11,440 nt of DNA from an uncultured bacterium. GTDB lineage: Bacteria; Bacillota; Clostridia; Lachnospirales; Lachnospiraceae. The translations under genes were made by a program, and so were the position numbers. Shown one piece after another: positions 1 to 6,458 of this stretch. Location of the stretch: positions 1 through 11,440 of the forward strand of contig CALBJL010000157.1 of NCBI GenBank assembly GCA_937893485.1. Reading direction: 5' to 3'. The notes below the pieces were generated by a model. It made no database searches. It had not been told where the DNA came from and was given only the letters and a program-made list of their open reading frames with translations. Numbering within the stretch: the first letter of the stretch is position 1; each line of letters begins with the position of its first letter.

Positions 1-16
1 TAATGAGTGTCTGCAT
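1..16 (-). CDS. Start of a divergent gene (first five codons only)
   Basis: On the minus strand an ATG at 16-14 opens a frame reading M-Q-T-L-I and running off the window edge. It is supported by a well-placed Shine-Dalgarno site (AGGAG, complement of 25-29) eight bases before the ATG, and by a plausible promoter further upstream (63-91). Nothing can be said about the product. A gene divergent from an ABC transporter is often its regulator, but that is only inference here. Confidence 0.5.
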
Positions 17-62
17 AGTTCAAGCTCCTTTCATAGTAAAATTTTATATCAATTCTAATTTT

Positions 63-91
63 ATTATACTATTTAGGCATGAAAAAGACAA
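63..91 (-). promoter_or_regulatory. Sigma-A-like promoter for the divergent minus-strand gene
   Basis: Reading the minus strand, TTGTCT (91-86) is followed after 17 bases by a perfect TATAAT (68-63), about 50 bases before the minus-strand ATG. The -10 box is consensus and the -35 matches four of six positions. It abuts the palindrome at 97-119. Confidence 0.5.
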
Positions 92-96
92 ATAAA

Positions 97-119
97 ATCT
101 GTCTCATGATGAGATAGAT
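97..119. promoter_or_regulatory. Palindromic candidate operator
   Basis: An odd-length palindrome is centred on G108. The arms TCTCAT and ATGAGA are perfect inverted copies, and extending to ATCTGTCTCAT / ATGAGATAGAT gives 10 of 11 matching positions. A/T-rich flanks extend it imperfectly to 91-124. It lies immediately upstream of the minus-strand -35 box, in the intergenic space between divergent genes, where a dimeric repressor or activator site is expected. The cognate regulator is not visible. Confidence 0.4.
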
Positions 120-178
120 TTATTGTAGGGATTAAATAGACAGCTAAGTCCGATGATAACTAAAAAATCCATAGCCGG

Positions 179-207
179 TTGAAATTAGGCACGACTAACT
201 GTATGCT
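179..207 (+). promoter_or_regulatory. Candidate promoter for the ABC transporter pair
   Basis: TTGAAA (179-184) and TATGCT (202-207) are separated by 17 bases, about 75 bases upstream of the ATPase start. The -35 matches five of six consensus positions and the -10 four of six. No better forward candidate was seen in the 17-283 intergenic region, which otherwise holds only the palindrome and the divergent promoter. Confidence 0.35.
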
Positions 208-283
208 TACGGTAAATGTAAATGATAGCGATACAGTCTGGAAAAGGGTTGCTGTCTAAGCAATGACAGAAAAGGAGAACGTT

Positions 284-976
284 ATGATAACCGTACACAA
301 TGCAGTAAAAAAATATGGCAGGGGAGAGAGCGAAATCTATGCGTTAAGCCATGTGGAGCTGGAGATCCCGACGGGAGAGATCTGTGTGATCTTAGGGCCT
401 TCCGGCTCCGGAAAAAGTACGCTGTTAAATATGCTGGGCGGACTGGATCATCCGGATGAGGGCAGCATCGTGGTAGATGGTGTAGACATTACCGGACTGA
501 ACCGCAGGGAGCTGGTAGAATACCGCAGGGAGAAGGTCGGCGTGGTGTTCCAGTCGTACAATCTGATCGGCGAGTTAAACGTGCGGGAAAACATCCGCGT
601 TGTGGAGGATATTTTCGCACATCCGCTCCCGTTGGAGCAGTTGATTACGGATCTGGGGCTGGAAAAGCACGCGGATTATTTTCCGGCAGAGCTGTCCGGC
701 GGACAACAGCAGCGTTGCGCGATCGGCAGGGCGTTGATCAAAAATCCGGCATTGCTTTTGTGCGACGAGCTGACCGGTGCGCTGGATTCCGTATCCGCAA
801 GGGAAGTCCTCTCATTGCTGGAACAGATCAACCGCAAATACCGGACGACGATCGCCATTATCACACACAATGAAGCCATCGCGGGGATGGCAGACCGCGT
901 GATCCGCATCCATGATGGACAGATCGTCTGCAATGAAAAGCAGGAAAAAATACGTGTGGAGGAGCTTGCAATCTGA
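284..976 (+). CDS. ABC transporter ATP-binding protein (MacB/LolD type)
   Basis: Cytoplasmic ATPase subunit of an ABC exporter or lipid/peptide-handling transporter, 230 residues, a normal length for the family. Visible motifs: Walker A GPSGSGKST (about 38-46), Q-loop glutamine near 90 (FQSYNL), signature LSGGQ (137-141), Walker B LLLCDE (about 157-162) followed by the D-loop GALD, and the H-loop histidine near 195 (IITHN). The QSYNL and ELTGALD versions are typical of the FtsX/MacB/LolD branch. I place the start at ATG 284, not ATG 263, because AAAGGAG (271-277) sits six bases before it. The stop codon overlaps the permease start by one base (TGATG), indicating translational coupling. The substrate cannot be read from the sequence. 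Confidence 0.9.
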   Translation: MITVHNAVKKYGRGESEIYALSHVELEIPTGEICVILGPSGSGKSTLLNMLGGLDHPDEGSIVVDGVDITGLNRRELVEYRREKVGVVFQSYNLIGELNVRENIRVVEDIFAHPLPLEQLITDLGLEKHADYFPAELSGGQQQRCAIGRALIKNPALLLCDELTGALDSVSAREVLSLLEQINRKYRTTIAIITHNEAIAGMADRVIRIHDGQIVCNEKQEKIRVEELAI

Positions 977-2319
977 TGACGTTACAGCGCAAAATCATAA
1001 GAAGTGTAAAAAAGAATCTGTCCTTTTATCTGACCGGCAGCCTGTTGACGGCGGTTACGGTCATGCTGCTCATCGGGGCTTTTTCGGTCAGCGAGTCACT
1101 GTATGCGTGGGCAGATGCCTATTATGAAAAAACAAAGATTGAGGACGGCAGCTTTCAGACCCAGCGCCCGATCGGGGATGCGGAGCTGTCACAGCTTGAA
1201 CAGGCGTATGATCTCGAGCTGGAGCGGCAGACGTATGTAGATGTGGCTTATCACGACGGCAGGCTGCGGCTGTTTTCGCCGACCGAAAAAATGAACCGTT
1301 ATACGATATCGGAGGGCAGCGGCCTGACACAGACGGGAGAGCTGCTGCTCACCTACCGCTATGCAAAGGCGAACGGGATCGCGGTCGGGGATACGGTCGA
1401 GCTGGCAGGCACGCAGTTTACGGTGTGCGGACTGATGATGAAGCCCGATTATGCAGTCATGCTGTATGATCTGACCGAGACGATACCGGATAATGACGGA
1501 TTTGGCATCGGTATGCTCGATCCGGAGGATCTGGCGGCAGCCGGCGGCGGGGCAGAGCAATACAGTGTCCGTTATCACGATTGGGGAACGGAGAGTGCTT
1601 TCCGCACAAAAATATACGAAGCCTACGGCACGCAGGAGTATATTGAGCGCGAAGCCAATTCCAGAATCAGCCTGATTTATAGCGAAGCGGATGATCTGGT
1701 GGCAGAATTTTCACTGTATGCGCCGATCATTATGATTATCGTGGTCGCAGTCATCGCGATGGTGCTCATGCGCACGGTAAAAAGGGAGGGAAAAACGATC
1801 GGTACGCTGCTGGCACTGGGCTACCGGAAAAATGAGCTCGTGCGGCACTATCTGGTGTACGGGCTGGTTTCGGTGCTCGTCTTAAATCAGGCATTGAAAA
1901 CAGATGCCGTATCGCTGCTGTGCGGCTTGCAGAAGGAGAAAACGGTGCATCTGTTCCGAAACTGCCGTGGCAGCGTGGCGTTCATTTATAATGTGCGGAC
2001 GGTTTTTATCAACGGTCTGCGGAGCGCGACACTGGTCATCGGTATTGCGGTCGCGACCCTGTGTATCGTGCTGACCTCCAACCATCTGCTGGTGCCGGTC
2101 GGATTTGTGCTCGGGGTGCCGCTCGGTTATCTCACTGCCTATTCGATGATCGTGGCATCCGCTGCATCGTCCGGCATGTATATGGGGCTGCTCGTAAAGG
2201 GCTCGACGATCCTTGTCAGTCTGGTCATTGTGGCAGCTGCTTACGCGCTGGCGCTGTGCTTTTCGCGAAGAAAGCTCGGAAAGATATTGAAAATCTGCCT
2301 CAAATCGTTTATAATTTGA
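976..2319 (+). CDS. FtsX-like permease, apparently internally deleted
   Basis: Membrane partner of the preceding ATPase, 447 residues. An N-terminal membrane helix (about 19-38) is followed by an extracytoplasmic domain (about 40-245), a helix (about 248-268), and the typical cytoplasmic stretch with REGKTIGTLLALGY and a helix ending YGLVSVL (about 302). Normal continuation then stops. Residues about 303-350 are hydrophilic and basic (AVSLLCGLQKEKT, FRNCRG) and resemble the linker between the two halves of double-FtsX permeases. Next come one helix (SATLVIGIAVATLCIVL), and abruptly the last two helices ending FSRRKLGKI. Double-FtsX relatives are usually 700-850 residues, so two in-frame losses near nt 1880 and 2090 are inferred: the end of the first FtsX domain and most of the second extracytoplasmic domain. 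GGAGGAG at 958-964 supports the ATG. It may be a shortened functional permease or a decaying one. Confidence 0.75.
   Translation: MTLQRKIIRSVKKNLSFYLTGSLLTAVTVMLLIGAFSVSESLYAWADAYYEKTKIEDGSFQTQRPIGDAELSQLEQAYDLELERQTYVDVAYHDGRLRLFSPTEKMNRYTISEGSGLTQTGELLLTYRYAKANGIAVGDTVELAGTQFTVCGLMMKPDYAVMLYDLTETIPDNDGFGIGMLDPEDLAAAGGGAEQYSVRYHDWGTESAFRTKIYEAYGTQEYIEREANSRISLIYSEADDLVAEFSLYAPIIMIIVVAVIAMVLMRTVKREGKTIGTLLALGYRKNELVRHYLVYGLVSVLVLNQALKTDAVSLLCGLQKEKTVHLFRNCRGSVAFIYNVRTVFINGLRSATLVIGIAVATLCIVLTSNHLLVPVGFVLGVPLGYLTAYSMIVASAASSGMYMGLLVKGSTILVSLVIVAAAYALALCFSRRKLGKILKICLKSFII
2287..2315 (+). promoter_or_regulatory. Sigma-A-like promoter upstream of the small membrane protein and alaS
   Basis: TTGAAA (2287-2292) and a perfect TATAAT (2310-2315) are 17 bases apart, overlapping the last codons of the permease gene. 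Placement about 90 bases before the next start suits transcription of the 49-residue protein and alaS independently of the ABC operon. Confidence 0.6.
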
Positions 2320-2348
2320 TACGCTATATATAACTATTACCTGTGGTT

Positions 2349-2373
2349 GCACGGTCGGGGTGTCCGGCTGTGC
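2349..2373 (+). promoter_or_regulatory. Leader hairpin before the small membrane protein
   Basis: A 25-nt element folds with an 11-pair stem (GCACGGTCGGG against TCCGGCTGTGC, including G-T wobbles) and a three-base loop. It lacks a following T tract, so it is not a normal intrinsic terminator. It lies in the likely 5' leader, 17 bases before GGAGG at 2391-2395. Function is unknown. Confidence 0.35.
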
Positions 2374-2402
2374 CGCGTAGAGACAAAATAGGAGGTTTTA
2401 CA

Positions 2403-2552
2403 ATGGTAGCTATTTTGGGGAGCTTTTTACAATATGTAATTGTGATGGTAATACTGGCGGCAGTCGGTGTCGGCGGCGTATTCGCAGGCAAAAAGCTGCG
2501 TGAGCGCAAGGATGCAAAGATGGCTGCCGGGACTGCGGAGGATAAGAAGTAG
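2403..2552 (+). CDS. Small single-pass membrane protein, 49 residues
   Basis: An unrecognised small protein. A strong Shine-Dalgarno site (GGAGG, 2391-2395) stands seven bases before ATG 2403, which argues for real translation from here and not from a longer upstream frame. Residues about 4-28 form one hydrophobic helix (LQYVIVMVILAAVGVGGVF), followed by a charged tail (GKKLRERKDAK) of the kind that stays cytoplasmic, giving an N-out/C-in prediction by the positive-inside rule. It lies between the FtsX permease and alaS, downstream of its own promoter, and ends 97 bases before alaS. Similar tiny membrane proteins occur in Lachnospiraceae without assigned function, as I recall them. No function is proposed. 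Confidence 0.75.
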   Translation: MVAILGSFLQYVIVMVILAAVGVGGVFAGKKLRERKDAKMAAGTAEDKK

Positions 2553-2572
2553 TGTAATTGCCCGGATTTTTT

Positions 2573-2600
2573 GGCGGAAGCCGGATACGGGCTTTCTGCC
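2573..2600 (+). promoter_or_regulatory. Hairpin in the leader before alaS
   Basis: GGCGGAAGCC pairs with GGGCTTTCTGCC (one bulged T, one G-T pair), giving a ten-pair stem and a seven-base loop. The T run (2567-2572) lies before the stem, not after it, so on the + strand this does not look like a terminator. It ends 49 bases before the alaS start. A weak -10-like TATAAA at 2617-2622 follows it without a convincing -35 box. Confidence 0.3.
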
Positions 2601-2649
2601 TATGGTTCCTGACAATTATAAATATATACGTGTGACTGGAGGAAACACT

Positions 2650-5310
2650 GTGAAAAAGAAGTATGGCGTAAATGAATTGCGCAAAATGTATCTGAAATTT
2701 TTTGAGAGCAAGGGACATCTGGTGATGAACAGCTTTTCCCTCGTTCCGCACAACGACAACAGTCTGTTGTTAATCAATGCAGGTATGGCACCGTTAAAGC
2801 CTTATTTTACCGGACAGGAGATCCCGCCCTGCAGACGGGTGACGACCTGTCAGAAGTGTGTGCGTACCGGTGACATTGAGAACGTAGGAAAGACAGCCAG
2901 ACATCTGACTTTCTTTGAGATGCTCGGCAACTTCTCATTCGGCGATTATTTCAAGCATGAGGCGATTGCATGGTCATGGGAGTTTTTGACAAAGGTGCTG
3001 GAGCTGGAGGAGGATCGTCTGTATCCTTCGATCTATGGCGAGGATGAGGAGGCATTTGAGATCTGGACAAAAGAGATCGGTGTTGCCCCTGAGCGTGTCA
3101 CACGTTTTTATCGTGATCCCGAAACCGGAGAGTGCGACAACTTCTGGGAGCATGGCGCAGGACCGTGCGGACCGTGTTCCGAGATCTATTATGACCGCGG
3201 CGAAAAATACGGCTGCGGCAGCCCTGACTGTAAGGTGGGCTGTGACTGCGACCGTTTCATGGAAGTATGGAACAACGTATTTACACAGTTCAACGGCGAT
3301 GGCCACGGCGGCTATGAAGAACTGGAAAATAAAAATATTGATACCGGTATGGGACTCGAGCGTCTGGCGGTTGTCATGCAGGACGTAGATTCCGTGTTTG
3401 ACATTGATACGATGAAGGCGATCCGCGACCATATCTGCCAGATGTGCGGCAAGACATACCAGCAGGATGCACTCGATGATGTCAGCATCCGTCTGATCAC
3501 CGACCATATCCGTTCGACCACATTTTTGATTTCCGATGGTGTGATGCCGACGAATGAGGGACGCGGCTATGTACTCCGCCGTCTGATCCGCCGTGCGGCA
3601 AGACACGGCAGAATGCTCGGCATTCCTGGAACATTTATGGCAGATCTCGCTGCGACCGTGATCCGCGAGAGCAAGGACGGTTATCCGGAGCTTGAGGAGA
3701 AGAAGGACTTTATCTTCAAGGTGCTCACACAGGAAGAGGAGCAGTTTAACAAGACGATTGATCAGGGATTGAAGATCCTTGCGGATATGGAGAGCCGGAT
3801 GCAGGCAGCAGGAGAGAAGACGCTTTCCGGCGAAAATGCATTCAAGCTGTATGATACCTACGGATTTCCGGTAGATCTGACTGCCGAGATCTTAGAGGAG
3901 AGGGGCTATACACTCGATCAGGACGGCTTTGATGCCTGCATGAAGGAGCAGAAGGAAAAAGCCCGCGCAGCCCGCAAGGAGACCAACTACATGGGCGCGG
4001 ATGCGACGGTTTATGACGAGATCGATCCCGCGATCACCTCAACATTTGTAGGCTATGACCATACGAGTGCAAAGTCTGAAATTACCGCACTCACGACCGA
4101 GACAGAGCTTGTCGAGGCGCTCTCAGAGGGTGTGAACGGCACCGTGATCGTGGAAGAGACACCTTTCTATGCAACGATGGGTGGACAGATCGGTGATACC
4201 GGTGTGATCACGACCGCAGAAGGTGAATTTACGGTAACTGATACGATCAAGCTCAAGGGCGGCAAGATCGGACATGTCGGAACCTGTACAAAGGGTATGA
4301 TCAAGGTCGGCGATGAGGCGACACTTACGATTGATACCGCGCGCAGGGCGAAGATCTGCAAAAACCACTCTGCAACGCACTTATTACAGAAGGCACTGCG
4401 TGAGGTGCTCGGCACACACGTAGAGCAGAAGGGCTCAAATCAGGATGCAGACCGTACCAGATTTGACTTTTCACATTTCTCAGCGATGACGGCAGAGGAG
4501 TTACAGAAGGTAGAGGATATCGTAAATGCCAAGATCAATGAGGCGATTCCGGTCGTGACAGAGGTCATGAGCATCGATGAGGCAAAGAAATCCGGTGCGA
4601 TGGCACTGTTTGGCGAGAAGTACGGCGAGAGCGTCCGTGTCGTTTCCATGGGAGATTTCTCCAAAGAGCTGTGTGGCGGCACACACGTAGCAAATACCGC
4701 CGATATCAAGGCGTTTAAGATCATTTCCGAGTCCGGTGTCGCAGCAGGTGTGCGCCGTATCGAGGCGATCACGGCAGACAACGTATTTGCATATTATGAT
4801 ACGGTCGAGCAGCAGCTTGAGGAGGCTGCGAAGCTGTTAAAGACGAATCCGGCAGGCGTGGTAGAGAAGATCACACATTTACAGGCAGAGATCAAGAGCC
4901 TCCATGCAGAGATCGAGTCTATGAAGTCAAAGGCAGCCAAGGATTCACTTGGGGATGTCATGGATCAGGTACAGGATGTCAAGGGTGTGAAACTGCTCGC
5001 GACCAGGGTCGATGGCGTGGACATGAACGGGCTGCGTGATCTGGGCGACCAGTTAAAGAACAAGCTCGGTGAGGGCGTGATCCTGCTCGCATCCGTAGTG
5101 GACGGCAAGGTCAATCTCGTGGCAATGGCAACCGACGAGGCACAGAAGGCAGGTGCACATGCCGGCAACCTGATCAAGAGCATCGCTTCGCTCGTAGGCG
5201 GAGGCGGCGGCGGCCGTCCGAATATGGCACAGGCAGGCGGCAAGAATCCGGCAGGTGTCGATGATGCGCTGGCAGAGGCTGTCAACGCGCTGGGTGACCA
5301 GATCAAATAG
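2650..5310 (+). CDS. alaS: Alanine--tRNA ligase
   Basis: Charges tRNA(Ala) with alanine in the cytoplasm and clears mischarged serine and glycine in its editing site. At 886 residues it has the usual full length. The N-terminal class II catalytic core has the characteristic FFESKGH, TFFEMLGNFSFGDYFK and GMGLERLAVVMQ stretches. The editing domain carries the zinc ligand set HSATH (H573, H577) and CGGTH (C675, H679). A coiled-coil stretch (about 740-765) leads to the C-terminal C-Ala domain, with the glycine-rich GGGGGGRPNMAQAGG near the end. The start is GTG 2650: GGAGG (2638-2642) is seven bases upstream, and the sequence then begins MKKKYGVNELRKMYLKFF as in the family. The open frame extends upstream to 2467, but that part overlaps the small membrane gene and is not AlaS-like. 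No T-box leader is visible. Confidence 0.97.
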   Translation: MKKKYGVNELRKMYLKFFESKGHLVMNSFSLVPHNDNSLLLINAGMAPLKPYFTGQEIPPCRRVTTCQKCVRTGDIENVGKTARHLTFFEMLGNFSFGDYFKHEAIAWSWEFLTKVLELEEDRLYPSIYGEDEEAFEIWTKEIGVAPERVTRFYRDPETGECDNFWEHGAGPCGPCSEIYYDRGEKYGCGSPDCKVGCDCDRFMEVWNNVFTQFNGDGHGGYEELENKNIDTGMGLERLAVVMQDVDSVFDIDTMKAIRDHICQMCGKTYQQDALDDVSIRLITDHIRSTTFLISDGVMPTNEGRGYVLRRLIRRAARHGRMLGIPGTFMADLAATVIRESKDGYPELEEKKDFIFKVLTQEEEQFNKTIDQGLKILADMESRMQAAGEKTLSGENAFKLYDTYGFPVDLTAEILEERGYTLDQDGFDACMKEQKEKARAARKETNYMGADATVYDEIDPAITSTFVGYDHTSAKSEITALTTETELVEALSEGVNGTVIVEETPFYATMGGQIGDTGVITTAEGEFTVTDTIKLKGGKIGHVGTCTKGMIKVGDEATLTIDTARRAKICKNHSATHLLQKALREVLGTHVEQKGSNQDADRTRFDFSHFSAMTAEELQKVEDIVNAKINEAIPVVTEVMSIDEAKKSGAMALFGEKYGESVRVVSMGDFSKELCGGTHVANTADIKAFKIISESGVAAGVRRIEAITADNVFAYYDTVEQQLEEAAKLLKTNPAGVVEKITHLQAEIKSLHAEIESMKSKAAKDSLGDVMDQVQDVKGVKLLATRVDGVDMNGLRDLGDQLKNKLGEGVILLASVVDGKVNLVAMATDEAQKAGAHAGNLIKSIASLVGGGGGGRPNMAQAGGKNPAGVDDALAEAVNALGDQIK

Positions 5311-5340
5311 CATGCATATAAAATTTTTCGGGAAACAATC

Positions 5341-5368
5341 TTGACGAACTGAAAATATATGGTATAAT
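5341..5368 (+). promoter_or_regulatory. Sigma-A-like promoter for rpsU
   Basis: TTGACG (5341-5346) and a perfect TATAAT (5363-5368) are separated by 16 bases, 77 bases upstream of the rpsU start. This is the best sigma-A match in the window and fits strong expression of a ribosomal protein gene separate from alaS. Confidence 0.75.
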
Positions 5369-5398
5369 TATTAGCAGTGCAATTAGGATATAACCTTA

Positions 5399-5424
5399 CA
5401 GTTGATATGCACAATTTACAACTG
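5399..5424 (+). promoter_or_regulatory. Inverted repeat in the rpsU leader
   Basis: CAGTTG (5399-5404) and CAACTG (5419-5424) form a perfect six-pair inverted repeat around a 14-base loop. The right arm runs directly into the GGAGGGAGG Shine-Dalgarno stretch (5424-5432). It could influence ribosome access, but the stem is short. Confidence 0.25.
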
Positions 5425-5444
5425 GAGGGAGGTTAGGTGTAAGA

Positions 5445-5621
5445 ATGTCTAGTGTTACAGTTAAAGAGAACGAGACTTTAGATAGCGCTTTACGCAGATT
5501 TAAGAGAAACTGCGCAAAGGCAGGTATTCAGCAGGAGATTCGTAAGAGAGAGCATTATGAGAAGCCCTCTGTAAAGCGCAAGAAGAAATCTGAAGCAGCT
5601 AGAAAGCGTAAGTATAACTAA
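5445..5621 (+). CDS. rpsU: 30S ribosomal protein S21
   Basis: Small basic protein of the 30S ribosomal subunit, 58 residues, the usual S21 length. It begins MSSVTVKENETLDSALRRFK, followed by RNCAKAGIQQEIRKREHYEKPS and a lysine/arginine-rich tail (KRKKKSEAARKRKYN). The conserved S21 features are the ENE-x-LDSALRRFKR opening, the G-IQQE-RKREHYEKPS core and the basic C-terminus that contacts rRNA. Upstream are GGAGGGAGG (5424-5432) and a closer AGGTG (5435-5439). The gene has its own promoter and a strong terminator, so it is probably a single-gene transcript. The yqeY gene often found after rpsU in Firmicutes is absent here. Confidence 0.95.
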   Translation: MSSVTVKENETLDSALRRFKRNCAKAGIQQEIRKREHYEKPSVKRKKKSEAARKRKYN

Positions 5622-5643
5622 TTTGAATTGGTTATGAGCGACA

Positions 5644-5673
5644 AAACCCCGAAGCGGATGCTTCGGGGTTTTT
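5644..5673 (+). terminator. Intrinsic terminator of rpsU
   Basis: AAACCCCGAAGC pairs perfectly with GCTTCGGGGTTT around the tetraloop GGAT, and the stem runs straight into a T tract. It starts 22 bases after the rpsU stop. This is the clearest terminator in the window, and it separates the housekeeping genes from the accessory island that follows. Confidence 0.92.
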
Positions 5674-5746
5674 ATGTTGCCTTTTTATGTTGAGATGTAT
5701 GTAAAGAATCCTGACACCGGCAGTAAAACGAACTCCCCATTATGGG

Positions 5747-5763
5747 AAAATGAATAAAAATAG
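5747..5763 (+). repeat. A-rich junction repeat, copy 1
   Basis: AAAATGAATAAAAATAG, upstream of the antitoxin-like gene. It matches 6132-6148 at 15 of 17 positions and 6885-6902 with a single one-base gap. A related piece (TATAAAAATGAG) follows at 5773-5784. Low sequence complexity limits the weight of this match. Confidence 0.3.
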
Positions 5764-5792
5764 TGGAAAACGTATAAAAATGAGTTTATATC

Positions 5793-5812
5793 ATAGGAAA
5801 TAATAGGAAATA
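5793..5812 (+). repeat. Tandem 10-bp direct repeat, candidate operator
   Basis: ATAGGAAATA occurs twice back to back (5793-5802 and 5803-5812), one helical turn apart. It lies just upstream of the -10-like TATAAT (5844-5849) that precedes the antitoxin-like gene. Tandem sites one turn apart would suit a regulator binding one face of the DNA, for example the autoregulation usual in toxin-antitoxin loci. That role is inference. Confidence 0.35.
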
Positions 5813-5843
5813 CATTCTTATAGAATTATTGACGAAATCGGAG

Positions 5844-5849
5844 TATAAT
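5844..5849 (+). promoter_or_regulatory. -10-like box before the antitoxin-like gene
   Basis: A perfect TATAAT lies 32 bases before ATG 5882. No good -35 box sits at 16-18 bases: the nearby TTGACG (5829-5834) is only nine bases away. If active, the promoter may be activator-dependent or weak. Confidence 0.35.
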
Positions 5850-5881
5850 ATAAAAAAATCATGGAAGGAGTTGTATCAGCT

Positions 5882-6130
5882 ATGGGATCAGCAGAATTGA
5901 CAGCCAGAATAGAGAGTTTATCTGAAGAAGATTACAATATGGTAATTATGCTTGTAAATAGATTGTCCATGAAAACAGAAACGGATGATTTTTTACGATT
6001 CAGTGAGGATGAGTTAGTAGAGCAGCTTACGGATTCAATTAAGAAAAGTGATTTGGGAGCCACAAAGCCCGCACGGGAAGTGGCAAAATCTATGAGGGAA
6101 TGGCAGGTTGCTTTGGGTGCTGCAAAATAA
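5882..6130 (+). CDS. Small antitoxin-like protein, 82 residues
   Basis: An uncharacterised soluble protein. The first part (AELTARIESLSEEDYNMVIMLVNRLS) looks like an amphipathic helix pair. The second part is acidic (FSEDELVEQLTDSIKKSD) and leads to TKPAREVAKSMREW. This N-terminal dimerising half followed by a KPA-x-EV tail recalls small RelB/ParD-like antitoxins in gut Clostridia, but no motif proves it. ATG 5882 is preferred over ATG 5861 because GGAAGGAG (5863-5870) would then serve as ribosome binding site, eleven bases away. No RelE/ParE-type toxin follows: the next genes are an MNT/HEPN pair, 46 bases downstream. It may be an orphan antitoxin, a third component of that system, or a regulator of it. 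Confidence 0.65.
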   Translation: MGSAELTARIESLSEEDYNMVIMLVNRLSMKTETDDFLRFSEDELVEQLTDSIKKSDLGATKPAREVAKSMREWQVALGAAK

Positions 6131-6131
6131 T

Positions 6132-6158
6132 AAAATGAGTAAAAACAGGATAGAAAAA
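6132..6158 (+). repeat. A-rich junction repeat, copy 2
   Basis: AAAATGAGTAAAAACAG runs into CAGGATAGAAAAA (6146-6158). The 13-mer CAGGATAGAAAAA recurs exactly at 6911-6923, on the other side of the MNT/HEPN pair. The AATGA(A)GTAAAAA part also recurs there (6887-6899), with an 11-base insertion between the two parts. Confidence 0.35.
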
Positions 6159-6176
6159 TAGACAGGAGTCAGTCAT

Positions 6177-6458
6177 ATGGATGTAATGCCGATCGACGAG
6201 ATTATTCGCAGCGTAACAGATATATGTAAAAAGAATGAAGTACAGCATTTATCATTGTTTGGATCATTTGCGACAGGCACGGCGCTGCCGACCAGTGATA
6301 TAGATTTTGTTGTGTATGGCTGTAGAGATCTTATCAAACTGGAGGATGAGATTGCAGCGATAGAGACTTTGAGGAAAATAGATATTTTTGATTATGATCA
6401 TATCTTAAATAAGTATTTACTGGAGGATATTGACAAGTATGGAAAACAGATTTACTAA
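6177..6458 (+). CDS. MNT-domain nucleotidyltransferase antitoxin (MntA-like)
   Basis: Minimal nucleotidyltransferase of 93 residues, the expected size for MNT partners of HEPN proteins. The signature GS-x10-D-x-D is exact: G29-S30 and D41-x-D43 in GSFATGTALPTSDID. A third acidic residue, probably D69, lies in KIDIFDYD. In characterised MntA/HepT pairs the MNT enzyme adds AMP groups to a tyrosine of the HEPN toxin and so neutralises it; here that role is by family analogy. The start ATG 6177 has AGGAG (6164-6168) eight bases upstream. Its last 20 bases overlap the HEPN gene, so the two are translationally coupled. Lower GC than the neighbouring alaS and spoIIIA genes suggests acquisition. The HI0073/HI0074 family name would fit equally well. 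Confidence 0.85.
   Translation: MDVMPIDEIIRSVTDICKKNEVQHLSLFGSFATGTALPTSDIDFVVYGCRDLIKLEDEIAAIETLRKIDIFDYDHILNKYLLEDIDKYGKQIY

Noticed and set aside
1882..2352. Minus-strand open frame of 156 codons over the permease C-terminus
   Set aside because: It has no ribosome site and its composition (rich in Arg, His and Gln) is typical of a frame opposite a real coding region.
2467..2649. N-terminal extension of alaS to 2467
   Set aside because: The extra codons overlap the small membrane gene in another frame and do not resemble AlaS. GTG 2650 has a well-spaced GGAGG and gives the family N-terminus.
2553..2650. T-box riboswitch before alaS
   Set aside because: The gap is under 100 bases and lacks the conserved T-box sequence and a terminator/antiterminator pair with a T tract.
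5829..5849. TTGACG and TATAAT as a complete promoter before the antitoxin-like gene
   Set aside because: The boxes are separated by only nine bases, too close for sigma-A. Only the -10 box is kept, as a weak candidate.
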